This document shows positions 1 to 10,829 of a DNA stretch of 64,000 nucleotides, in pieces. Within the stretch, counting starts at the first letter, position 1; each line of letters begins with the position of its first letter. Position numbers and translations under genes: made by a program. The DNA lies in the NCBI GenBank assembly GCA_012064385.1, contig QRDG01000065.1:334358-398357 (forward strand). The letters run 5' to 3'. The DNA is from Puccinellia tenuiflora (Eukaryota > Streptophyta > Magnoliopsida > Poales > Poaceae). The notes under the pieces were generated by a model. The model did not search any database. It was not told the origin of the DNA and was given only the letters and a program-made list of their open reading frames with translations.

Positions 1-849
1 CCGGCTATGGATGCCTCTACTGCCCTAAGGTTCTTCCGAGTGTGCTGTATCTCGGCTTTCAGCCGACACGTAACTAGCAGTTCTAGCAGATATAGTTCTA
101 CCTTCTCTAGCTATCTCTGCGTTGAGGTCTCTACCTCGGGCACGCACCTCATCGATGCGACTAACTGGTTTGCTACTGGAGTAAAAACGTGAGCCGAGTT
201 ATACTCACGCATTGATATGTCGAACTCCTGCCTGACTCGGGCCACCTCTCTGGCCTCCTGGAGTATGTTCTGGCGCTGCACCTCAAACTCGGCTTGAGTC
301 AGGGCAGCATCTGCACTTGGTGCGACTGGGGTTGCCAGCTTCTGAATCACGTCCTGAAGAGACTCGGCGTCACCGGCACGCTGGATGTGCTGGCCTGTGC
401 CGCACGGTTCTCCGGTTTCTCCAAGGCGGACGCCCTGTTCTTGCCGACCTGGTGCCGGGATCAGCATCGCCCGCCATGGCTTTGCCGACACCGACGCCCG
501 GGGCGGTCATCATGACTTCCACGCAACTAGCGGGGCGAGCGGTACGCCGGCCGCGAGCTGCGCAGACTGCAGGTGGATCCGCTCCCAGCTGCACCCTTTC
601 AGGAAACCAGCAAGGAACCTCGGTGGCGACGTAAATCGTGAGCGCGCCAAAGTCGATGAGGCATCCGTTCCGGGGCAGTGGCCTGCTGCCGAAGCAACCT
701 GCGTTGTCGCTGATGACGTGAGGGAGCCGAATCTGTGGACAAGGCCACAGACCACGCGCTCACCCGACGCGATGAGAGAACCCGTCCGGATGAAAACTCC
801 AGCCAGCGCCGCTGCTGGCCCCACGGTGGGCACCAACTGCTGTATTTGA
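1..849 (-). mobile_element. retrotransposon gag-like fragment, degraded
   Basis: Reverse-strand reading frames here (the best is about 126 codons, 491 down to 111) show a charged, probably helical stretch (QNILQEAREVARVRQEF) of the kind seen in gag proteins of large Ty3/Gypsy elements of cereals. Several frames overlap and none is complete, so it is a decayed internal fragment. No protease, reverse transcriptase or zinc knuckle is visible. It abuts the 3' part of a Copia element near 850, so one has probably truncated or interrupted the other. The family assignment is inference from general character, not from a conserved motif. Confidence 0.4.
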
Positions 850-1415
850 CGATATGTGACCCAAGTTCTTGGTTAGAAGAACATGTTAAGTGAGGAGTCA
901 TTTTTCATGGAGTTGAGATAATAGAATCTAGAGATTGGTAGACTTGTTGAAGTCATAAAACCAAACTAGATTGGGGATCTCATAATAGCAGAAGCGCAGC
1001 GAAAGCATAATCGAAAATATCGAAGTGACATGATAGCACTGTCGATTTGTGAGTCTACAACATATAGGAGTATATGATTAATTCAAGGATTAAAAGATAT
1101 AATATTATGGTTTGAGAAATTTTGTTTTCAAGACTGAGTGAGTTCCGGGTGCACATGCTATGTGAAAGTCCTCTTGACTGATCATACGTCATGTAGGCAT
1201 AAAAGGGAAACGAAAATCTCACTCTCTAACCAAATATATTATATTCATCATGTGATGATAATAGGTTTATCATGAACTGTATAGTACATAACACGGACAG
1301 AACCTCTTCCACGAGCAAACATGATCAGCACTGAGACTCCATGAGTGTTAGACACCATGAGTGTTGGATCGAGAAAATGTAAACTAGATTATTGACTCTA
1401 GTGCAAGTGGGAGAC
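850..1415 (+). mobile_element. 3' internal end of BARE-like Copia element
   Basis: This non-coding AT-rich stretch leads directly into the polypurine tract and 3' LTR of a BARE/WIS/Angela-type Copia element. No pol coding remains, so the element is 5' truncated, either at about 850 or further left by the neighbouring gag-like fragment. It is assigned by its position before the LTR. Confidence 0.6.
1401..1415 (+). other. polypurine tract of BARE-like element
   Basis: The sequence GTGCAAGTGGGAGAC lies immediately before the TGTTGGG start of the LTR. This is where the plus-strand primer of a Ty1/Copia element sits, and it shows that the following LTR is the 3' LTR. Confidence 0.75.
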
Positions 1416-3293
1416 TGTTGGGAATATGCCCTAGAGGCAATAATAAAATGGTTTATTAGCATATTCATGTTTATGATAATAGTTTATTCTCCATGCTATA
1501 ATTGTATTAACCGGAAACATAATACATGTGTGGAATATAAACACCAGGTGTCCCTGGTAAGCCTCTACCGGACTGGTTCGTTAGTCAAGAGATGGTTAGA
1601 GTTTCCTAACCATGGACTTGTTACAGTCACTTGATAACGGAGTCATATTATTAGGAGTAATGATGTGATGGACAAGACCCGATAATAAAGAGTTGCAATT
1701 GATCGTGTCACACAAGTTTCATTGCCAACACTTTTAGTATGCCAAGTATAGTTTCCTTAGACCATGAGATTATGTCACTCCCGTTTACCGAAGGAATGCT
1801 TTGTGGACATCAAACGTCACTTCGTAACTGGGTGATTATAAAGGTGGCTTTCAGGTATCTCCGATGGTATTTGTTGGGTGACATGAATCAAGACTGGGAT
1901 TTGTCCTTCCTTGTGACGGAAAAGATATCTCTGGGCCCTCTCGGTAATATAGCATCTGGAAGGTTGCAACCATGTGATTAAGTGTTAATCACGGAGATCC
2001 TATATTATGGACGAGTAAAGAGAATTTGCCAGGTAACGAGATGAAACTAGATATGGAGATATCGACGATCGAATCTCGGGCAAATTAAATATCGGTGAGA
2101 CAAAGGGAATCGTATATGAGATTAAGAATCTCCGGCATCGTGGTTCAATCGATAAAGAACTTTGTTGAATATGTAGGAGTCAACATGGGCATCCCGGTCC
2201 CGCTGTTGATTATTGATATGATCATGTATGCATGTTCTCGAACCCGTAGGGTCACACACTTAACGCTCCGATGTAGCTAGGGTTTAGTGATGAGATAATT
2301 GATGGTATGAATGAATATTGATTCGGAGTCTCGGATAGGATCCTGGACGTCACGAGGAGTTCCGGAGAATAAGATTCATATAAGGAAAGTGGTTTCCGGA
2401 GGTATCGGAAAGGTTCGGGAATTTTCCGGTAGAGTACCGGAATGTTCTAGAAGGTTCTAGAGGAGTCTAGAAGTGGGGCCCATAGGAGTATGGGGCCCAC
2501 ATGGACCATAGGGGTGGTGCAGCAGCCTCATGGGCTGGCCGCACCAGCCTCCTAGGCCCATGCGGCTAAGGGGCAAAGGGGCCCAAGTGGGGGCGCCCCA
2601 AACCCTAACTTGGGGGCCAAGCCTCCCAAGCCCTAGGGCCAGCACGCCCCTCCCCTTGCCTCCACCTATAAAAGGAGGGGTGGGGGTGCGGCACACAAAG
2701 CCTAAGGCTGCCCTAGCCGCACCCCACCCTAAACCCTAGCCGCCGTGCGCCAACTCTCTCCCCGGAGGGCTGCCGCACTCCACCTCTTCTAGGCGCCACC
2801 CCTCCCATAGGGCTGCCGCTATCTCCTCCACCAAGGCTTGCTGCACCACCCCTAGATGTAGGGCTGCTGCTGCACCTCCTCCTCTCCCTCTCCTCTTGCT
2901 TGGCTTAGTGAAGCCCTGCTCGTGGAGACTACACCATCAACGCCACCACAACCATCGTGGTGCCGAGATCCATCTAGCCATCTCCACCTTGCTTGCGGGA
3001 TCAAGAAGGCGGAGATCTACATCGAGCCGTACGTGTGGATACCGCGGAGGTGCTACCCCTTGTGGCACTTCGTCAGATTGGACTTCGAGGAAATACATCT
3101 CCTCGCGACTAGATGAGTCTAGTTGCGGGGATCGACTAGCCAACCCCTGCACCGACAAAACACGTTTGTTGATCTTCAAGGGTAAGAGATTGGATCTCAT
3201 CTTCGCTACCTCCATCTAATAGATCTAGATCCTTGGGGTTTATTCCGCTTGTTGCGTAGGAAAATTTTTGTTTTCTATGCTACGACCCCTTCA
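1416..3293 (+). repeat. 3' LTR, BARE/WIS/Angela-type Copia
   Basis: The LTR begins TGTTGGGAATATGCCCTAGA, essentially the known start of BARE-1/WIS/Angela LTRs, and ends near CTATGCTACGACCCCTTCA. The ~1.88 kb length fits the ~1.8 kb BARE LTR. It is preceded by a polypurine tract and followed by no primer-binding site, so it is a 3' LTR. The usual terminal CCCAACA is altered, and the right edge joins directly to an unrelated gag reading frame, so the exact end is uncertain by a few bases. It carries its own TATA box. Confidence 0.85.
2667..2673 (+). promoter_or_regulatory. TATA box in BARE-like LTR
   Basis: TATAAAA occurs in the context CACCTATAAAAGGAGG, downstream of a GC-rich stretch inside the LTR. 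BARE-type LTRs carry their promoter in this part, so this is probably the retroelement's RNA polymerase II core promoter. Confidence 0.6.
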
Positions 3294-4064
3294 AGTAGTT
3301 CATCCACTAAAAATGTTGGTACATCATGTGATGAATTACTTTCTTTGCCTTGTTGCTCTAACAATGATGCATCTACCTACTCTAATTCTTGTGTTATCAC
3401 TAACCATGTAGTGAAAAGAGGAAAGCTCAAGGCCCAAACCACTTCTATGAAGAAAGGCTTGGAAAAGCGTCATGAAGGTAAGCGTGCACTTGACAACATG
3501 TTGAGTGTGCAACAATCCCCCAATGATAAGAGTGGACTTGGATTCAACTCCAACAACAAGAACAAGTCCAAGGTTGAGAAGAAGAAGAAGGGCCAAGTTC
3601 AAATAAAGAATCCGGCCAACATCATTTGCTTCAAGTGCAAGCTAGAAGGGCACCATGTTCGAGATTGCCTAATGAAGAAGAAGCCTCTTAGTGAGAAGCA
3701 ACTAGGGAAGCGGCCTCTTGTTCAATCTCGTGCTCAACCACGAGTTGAACAACGGCCACCTCCTAAGAAGACTCAAGCCAATGCTCCTCAAGTTGAGGAG
3801 CCTATTAAGAAGAAGAAGAGTCGGTGTTGCTACCTTTGCCGTGGCAAAGGTCATTTTGCTTCTTCATGCACTAACGGTACCTCTTCCTCTCCTATCATAA
3901 TTGATGATGCATATTCACTTAGGAAGGATAGAGTTGGCAATGTGTTTGCCAAGTATGTGGGAGCTCAAAGTGGTGTCAAGAAAAGCACCATTTGGGTTCC
4001 CAAGCCTATTGTGACTAACCTCTTAGGACCCAACTTGGTTGGGGACCAACAAGCTTCAACTTGA
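3294..4064 (+). pseudogene. 5'-truncated retrotransposon gag with two CCHC knuckles
   Basis: The open frame runs in from the LTR (in-frame ATG at 3249, inside the LTR, so not the native start) to a stop at 4064. Two perfect C-x2-C-x4-H-x4-C zinc knuckles are visible: CFKCKLEGHHVRDC (from 3627) and CYLCRGKGHFASSC (from about 3828). They are separated by a Lys/Pro-rich linker, and a basic, Asn/Lys-rich stretch precedes the first. This is the nucleocapsid-like C-terminal half of a plant retroelement gag, whose role is binding and packaging element RNA. The N-terminal, usually coiled-coil part is missing, cut at the junction with the BARE-like LTR. The frame is otherwise intact, so the truncation is fairly recent. 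Confidence 0.8.
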
Positions 4065-7000
4065 TCAATAGGTGATAGTGGAGGACATTGGTAACTTGGC
4101 TATTTTTGAAGAATTAAGGGATCTTCATGGTTTTATTTCCCAAGCCAAGTCAATTGGAGGATCACATATCTATCTCATATCCAATGCTTCCTCCTTGCGG
4201 TAACATGTGTTTAATTCATATATACATTGAAAGTTGCTTGCTCCCTTGCATGTGTTAGTTTTATTCCTAGCATGTGCTTGTATATGATATGCTACTTTCT
4301 TACTTGTCTTGTTATTCAAGGTTGTGTAAGATAGTTGTGTATCATGTATGCGTAACTTTGTGTTGAGGTTTATTGGATCTTGTGTTGATTTCAATTGGCT
4401 CTTTGAGATATTAATGGACTATCCCATTTTGGGGGAGTGATGTGCTGTGTGCACCTCACAAACCTAAAAATGTGTGTACATGAAGCACACCATCTAGTAT
4501 TGATATTTCAATATTATCTAGTTACTATGTGGTATGTCATTTTCATGAGAAATTCAAATTCTACAATGTCCATTAATGTCTCTAGTTGGTTTTATTTGCC
4601 TCTTGTTTAAATAAAATGAATTATCACATTATGGGGGAGTAATAAGCTATGTGCATATTACAATCCCACAAAATGTGAACATTTGAGATTTGCCACTTAG
4701 ATTTGATATTGTAAATTATCTAATTCCTATGTGGCATGTGTGCTCAAACAAGTTCCAATTTTCCTTTGTCGTTACCCTTTGGTTCTTGTTTGTGTGAGTT
4801 TGCTTGGTGTGGTTTTTTCTCTAATATCCATTTCCATATATTGTGTGAGAATCCATTTGTTTCATTTTATTCTAACCATGGCTTTGCCGGTTGGTTCGGA
4901 TAATTGAAACTACCAACAAACCTTATTCAATATGGCGTTCTATTTCTTATCTCTTTCCATATGCTCATTTGTTGTGAAGTTGGTCTTGAACATCATTCAT
5001 TTATACCACCGAGAAATATCTCTATATACTCCTTGTCCATGACAAGTGATACTAGTTATTGTGGTGGATTTTGTAGACCATCTTCACATTGGCTCTTACG
5101 TTGATTTGCTTTATCTTTTGCCTTCCTTGCCTTTTGAATGGATCCTTTTTTTTCAATTGGTAGTGTTTAGTATTGTAAATAAAATATGGAGAGTAATGAT
5201 CCCTTGTGCATTCATTTTGTATTCAAATGCAAATATCAAAGATAATGCATGAATATTGGGGGAGCATTCCTTTTTATTTAGAACACTAACCTATCTATCA
5301 ATTTTTTATCCTTTCAATTGGCATTCGATTCTTTATCTTGTGTTGGTACCTTCAATTGGTATTAATTGGAATTTAATATCTCCTCCATAGATATTTGTTC
5401 CAATTGATATTTATTGTGGGAGTCTTGATACCTTTTTGCTTTATCTTACTTTACTTGATTTCGGTCAAGCTTTATCCTCTTCTTGGTATCTTTTCTCCTA
5501 GTTGGTATTTTTTGTTTTTAATTGGTATCTTACTTTCAATTGGTGTCTTATCGATCATTTGTTGTGTTGATTTGATTCCTTTTGATATCACACTTCATGT
5601 GTTGATGTGTTTTGGAATCAATCATTTGTTGATTTGATTTTTTCTCAATCATGTGTTGATTTGGATTTTGATATAATTTGGACAACCTTTTTGTGTCACA
5701 CCTTGGTGTGCTCTCTTCTTGGTTGACTTGGTGTTTTTGTCCGAATTGTATCTTGTTTGGTTCTTGTAAGTCTATGTATGCATATTTACTAATATATATT
5801 TTATATGGCATGCTAGTCCTTCTTGATCCAATATATAGGGGATACTCCACCAAATCCTAAATCGGCTAAGATGTGCATGAAATTCAATTTCATATCTATA
5901 TGCACATATTTATGTGGAGTGTTTTCTATATATTGTAGTTTATCTAACTACTATGGGACCCAATGAGTTTGGGAACCATTTTGTACTCTAATTGTGTTTT
6001 AGGTACAATGGAGATGCATTGGATGTTTGCCTCATTCATAAGGAAGGTGTTCTCACCGTGTGATTGTCGGAGTCAAGCTTTGATGACAAACCAACTCTCA
6101 TCATTTTCATCGTCAATGCATCTCGGTAACAAGTATCCATCTCATGCATACCCTTCTAGTTTTCAACCTTGTGTAGGTTGCCTCTTGGCATGAAATCTCT
6201 TATATGCAATTGTTGTGGTTTTGGCCTTTTCCTTCACTTCATATATCTTTGTGATATGTGTGTTGAATTTGCAAAAACCTTTCCTTCAATTGATATTATT
6301 TCCTTCTGATACTTGTTGCCTATCTCAAAGCATCTCCACTATCTCTTGTTCCCTTAGTGATATGTGTGATGCATTTGATATTTTTGAAGTTCATTCATAT
6401 ACAATGAGATAAATTTGAGCTATGTGCTATGCTTTTATGCAACAATCTCGTTTGTATATTTATGACTTCCTTTTGGATACCTTGTTCTCCTTTTCCCGAA
6501 CCATTTCGTATGTACATGTTTCTTTGTGGATGTATATCACCAACGATTTGTCTACTTAGAAATATATACATATGAGAGAGGTCACTTTAGTTGGTATCCT
6601 AATTTTTGAGCTACCTTGCTTTTATCTATAATTCTTTGGTGGCTCCATTTTATCTCATGAGTGCTTGTCTCATTGTTTATTGGTATCTTTGCACACTCAT
6701 GTATTTGTTGAGGATCTTTTACTTCATGCTTACCATGGTGAGCATGTTGATTTTTATTTGACTAAATGCTCTCACTAGCTTTTGACATTTTCAATTGGTT
6801 TTAGTTTCCAATTGGTATCCCTAAGCTTGTGAACATATTTCTTTAAAAGATCTTCTTATTTCGGTTGGGCCTATCTTATGTTGAATTTTTGAAAATTGGT
6901 ATCTTCTTATGGCTCAACCACATCTATGGTGCAAGTGCTATGATTTGCTTTTGCATTATGCACTCTTGCACTTATTGAGTGTTCTCGATGTTTTTGGGGG

Positions 7001-7428
7001 AGCGAGGATACCATTTTTGTGCACCTCTCTATAGTGCATGAACATTGGGGAGCTTCTCCGGTTTTATTTAGAACTCTCGCTTTGGATCTTTCGATTGCTT
7101 TTCTCCTTTGTGGAGATGTTTAAAATGACTTTATCCTTTTGCAATCTTTGGATCCTCAATATAGCTTGATTTCCTCTAATTATTCGTTAAAAGGGATTGT
7201 CATCATATTTATGGAGGAACTCATATTATATTGGCTCTCTAAATATTTCTTCCCATTTCGACAATCGATGCCAATGGGGGAGAAGTTTAGAGGGTTTAAG
7301 GGAATTTGGGTCTTATGCTTTTGTTGCATTTGCCTTTAATGCGCTTGCATTCTTGCTCGTTTGTCTTGGAAGGATGCTTTATTCATTATATAAACCCTCT
7401 TAATAAGGGATTGTCATCAATTACCAAA

Positions 7429-7439
7429 ATGGGGGAGAT
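7429..7439 (+). other. polypurine tract of pol-less element
   Basis: AATGGGGGAGAT directly precedes the LTR start TGAAAGTGCATGG. Very similar TGGGGGAG words occur earlier in the internal domain at about 4429, 4634, 5257, 6997 and 7276. Confidence 0.65.
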
Positions 7440-9808
7440 TGAAAGTGCATGGTTGCCCCCATGCATGGTTTTGGTAATTAATGACAATCTCTATGGACTA
7501 ATGTTTGCATTGAGCTATATTTATAGGTGTCCATTAGCTTGCTTGTCTCCATTTGTTGGAGTCAAGGTCTTGCTTGTTCTCCATGTGTTGGAGTCGAGGT
7601 TAAGGGAAGAAGATTATTTGTTAATCAAGGCCAAGGTGTTCGTCATCAAGTCAAAGGCCAAGTGAAGATATGCCGAAGTGGTGCTTCTCCCATCTTGGTG
7701 TATGGGGGAGCCACATGTGAATCTTCACCAAGCGAAGCGCAATCAAGAAGATGGTTCGTCTTGAGGAGATGAAGATCGTCTCCATCGACCTCAAGTGGAT
7801 TAATGCGCAAGGCAAAGGTATGATCTTGATAGGGTTTCTTTTTTACCGGTCTCATGTTGTCTAGTGAGAGACCGGGTTATAGGATAGATAACCGTACTAT
7901 CAAGAGAGGCTCTCGACCGAGTAACTTGATCGTATCGTTCGTGGAGAGCTTAACCCGTTGCATCCTTGCATCCTTGAAATCATCTTCATTGGTTCTTATT
8001 TGACTCTTATCGTGGTGTGGTCTTGGTGCTTGTCGTGCGTGTTATGACAAGGCTAAGATCACCAAAAACGGTTTGCATATGCGTCTTCTTTTTGCATCTT
8101 CGGTATTGGAGATTTTGCCGGTTCATCCTTTTGGAAGGTTTCACATTTCCAACCCTTTGCAAAATCTCCTTTGCTAGCTTGCCATTTCCAAAGGTTGCTT
8201 TTGTCGTCCTCCTTCCAACAAAATTGGTTTTGCTTCATTCGGACTTCAATTGCAAAAGAAACGGTTTTTCGGTTTGCGAAAAAAAGCTTTTAAACTTTCC
8301 CCATTTGTTTTTATAATATCTTGTTGGACTATGATGTTTCTCTGTATATTCTTGTAGTGCTCGTTGTGACGATTCCAACGAGTCCAAGATTATCGGAAAC
8401 GGAGTTCGTATGCGAAAGTTATTGTGTTTTCATTGTCGGAAATGGAACATGAAGGAAAGGCAGCGCAGCAGGCTGGCCGGCCCCCTGGCCGGCCCAGGCC
8501 GGGCTCCAGGCCGGGCGGCTCTGGGGGTGGCCGGCCCCCAGGCCGGCCTAGGCCGGGCACCAGGCCGGGCGGCTCTGGGGGCGGCCGACCTCCATGCCGG
8601 CCCAGGTCGGGCACCAGGACGGGCGGCTCTGGGGGGTGGCCGGCCTCCCGGCCGGCCCAGACCGGTCCACATGCCGGCTGCCCTATGTGCCCCGCATGAA
8701 GATCTGTGGCCGGCCCCGGCCGACCTAGGCGGCCATCAGGCCGGGCACCCTGCAGCTTCCCAATGGCCATATTTTTGGTCTCATATTTAAGGGGTTTCTT
8801 CCCCAAATAAACCTCAACCCTTTTGCCAACTCTTGAGCTCGTGTTTTGCCCCCATTGTTGACCTTCTTGTGAGCTTGATTCCTCTCAATCCCTCTAATGA
8901 TTCTTGCCCAAATTTAGGGATTCAAGAGAGAAGATCTAGATCTACCATTCCACCAATCCTTTCCTCCTCTAAGTGAGGGGAACTTAGTGGATCTAGATTT
9001 TGGAGTTCTTAGTGTTTCTCCTTTGTTCTTCCTCTTAAATCCCTCCATAGCATTAGTTGCTTTGGTTGGATTTTGGAGAGAAGGATTTGACCACTTGGTG
9101 TGTTCTTGCCTTTTGTATTAGTTGCATCAGGTTGCTCTCTCCACGGTGATATGTGAAATTGAAGGTTGAGAAGCTTGTTACTCTTGGGTGCATTGTGTTC
9201 CCAAGAGCTTGTGCCTATTGGGTGCATTGTGTACCCTAGATGGTGGTGGTGCCGCAAAGACTTCGAGTTGTGAAGCTTCGGCACGATTTGGGAGCCCCCA
9301 ATTGAGTTGTGGGTGTGTGTGCCCCAAGAACGGTGTAAAAGGGCTCCGGAATCCGCCTTGAAGGATTCCGATAGTGGAAGGTGCACCAAACCCTTGGTGC
9401 GGTTCATCGGAGAATAGGGTGAGGCCTTTGTGGTATCTTGAGTAGGCCTCTTGTGGCGAGCTCACACCCCTCTAACGAGACGTACTCCCTTAACAATGAG
9501 GAACTCGGGAATACATCCTCGTCTCCGCGTGCCTCGGTTATTTCTATACTCGAGCTTTTTACTTATGCAATTTACATTGTGATAACCTTCGTGCTTGAAG
9601 TTTATATCTTGCTATCACCTTGTTGCTTGCCTTGCTTAGCATAAGTTGTTGGTGCACATATGTGAGCCTAGTATTTTAGGTTGTTGGCTTGTTAATTTAA
9701 ACACATAGTTTTATTCCGCAATTATCAAGCCCCTAAATAGAAAAAAATTTAATCGCCTATTCACCCCCCCCCCTCTAGACGACATCTCGGGCATAGCTTG
9801 TTCTTTCA
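7440..9808 (+). repeat. 3' LTR of the pol-less retrotransposon (2369 bp)
   Basis: The LTR begins TGAAAGTGCATGGTTGCC and ends CTTGTTCTTTCA, giving canonical TG...CA ends. Its start, its end and much of its body match the reverse complement of the solo LTR at 50555-53004, which independently fixes both edges. The middle holds a GC-rich minisatellite not shared with the other copy. Short open frames inside it are not convincing genes. Confidence 0.9.
8460..8725 (+). repeat. GC-rich ~67-bp minisatellite inside LTR
   Basis: At least three imperfect tandem units of about 67 bp are built on GGCCGGCC, AGGCCGGGC and GGGCGGCTCTGGGGG. They generate long Gly/Pro/Arg-rich open frames on both strands; these are composition artefacts, not genes. 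Confidence 0.8.
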
Positions 9809-10605
9809 CATACCCTGCAGCCCGGCCGTTCCATGTACTAGTAGTAAGGAAAAAACGAGCTGCATCGATTGCATGCAAAACTGCTTAGCTGAGAGGTGAT
9901 TCTTTCGTGCGTGCGGTCTAGCAGAAAAAACCTGATCCACTACAACTGCATCGTACGTTCTATTCTACGCGTCGCCGCAATGCTGCAAGGTTTGTGCTTC
10001 CTCTCCCGGCAACCAGCTGGCCGCAAGGTCACAAGGTTGAACACCAGTTCTTCTTTGCCGACGGCGGCCGACGCGAGCCCACGACCACGTAACTAGGATA
10101 AATGGATAATCGACACCGCAGGCGGCATCCTCAACGAGATAATTATCCAAGTAACTGATCTTTTTAACATTATGGACTGTATGATATTTTTATAATCGCT
10201 CCTCGTATTCCTTATTTCTGCTAAGAGATTATTAATCAAAATGAATCTCATGTCCTTAAGAAGGCCTAGGTGAGACAAGTCAAACAAATAAAATTCAAGT
10301 TTTCTATGCATGTTTTAAACTATTAGTATGATGTTTGAACTAGTTGTATGATAATTTATATAACTTGCCAACTTGATATTTTAATTACATAATGTTTATT
10401 ATTGTTTCTATATACCATATTATAATGTAAAATTTAACATTATTTATTAAATCGGTTAATGAATTTTATCCAAGCAGCCTTTAATTTTTTTGCGGCATAC
10501 CCATCGGTAAAATCCTAGGTCTGCCACTGTGCCTCCAGTAGGAAGATCGAGGAACCGGTGTTGGTGCTCCTGGTGAATGGGATCGGGTGTTAAGTGTCCT
10601 TCTAG
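9809..10605. other. no gene seen, AT-rich spacer
   Basis: Sequence after the LTR edge. I see short open frames only, and no repeat ends or conserved motif. Confidence 0.5.
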
Positions 10606-10706
10606 GTTCTGGCTGGTAGAGCAGAGGACTGCAAATCCTCTTTAGTTTAGCGTGTTGGACTCCAAATCCTTGCTGCGCTTGCTGTGGTTCGAATCCACCT
10701 CAGAAC
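10606..10706 (+). tRNA. degenerate tRNA-Cys(GCA)-like sequence, probably a pseudogene
   Basis: The ends pair as an acceptor stem (GTTCTG at 10606 with CAGAAC at 10701). A D-arm-like GGTAGAGC follows. A perfect anticodon arm GAGGA-CTGCAAA-TCCTC (10624-10640) gives anticodon GCA (Cys). A T arm GTGG-TTCGAAT-CCAC (10684-10698) is present. Between the anticodon arm and the T arm sits an oversized segment of about 43 nt instead of a 4-5 nt variable loop. That segment contains a second anticodon-loop-like GGACTCCAAATCC, which would read CCA (Trp). The D region is also short. It looks like a rearranged tRNA relic, possibly from organellar DNA transferred to the nucleus. Function is unlikely. Confidence 0.45.
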
Positions 10707-10829
10707 GAACAATGAATGAATGTGTGCGGTCAACCGGGTAAGCCTGTGCCCAGGAAAGAAAGGACTAGAGATGGATTGAGAGAAGCTTTCACAGTGGAAA
10801 ATGGAAAAAAAGCATATCGTTCTAGTTAG

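Larger units (their letters stand above)
3294..7439 (+). mobile_element. internal domain of a pol-less LTR retrotransposon
   Basis: This is the internal region of the element whose 3' LTR starts at 7440. It opens with the C-terminal part of a gag reading frame and then runs about 3.4 kb without a plausible pol: I see no protease, integrase, reverse transcriptase or RNase H motif. The non-coding part is AT-rich and repeatedly uses the words AATTGGTATC and TGGGGGAG. A gag-only element with a long non-coding interior resembles a non-autonomous (LARD-like) element. The 5' LTR and 5' gag are missing because the BARE-like LTR joins at 3293/3294. Confidence 0.65.

Noticed and set aside
8390..8806. 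Gly/Pro/Arg-rich open frames on both strands
   Set aside because: Produced by the GGCCGGCC minisatellite inside an LTR; periodic composition, not a gene.
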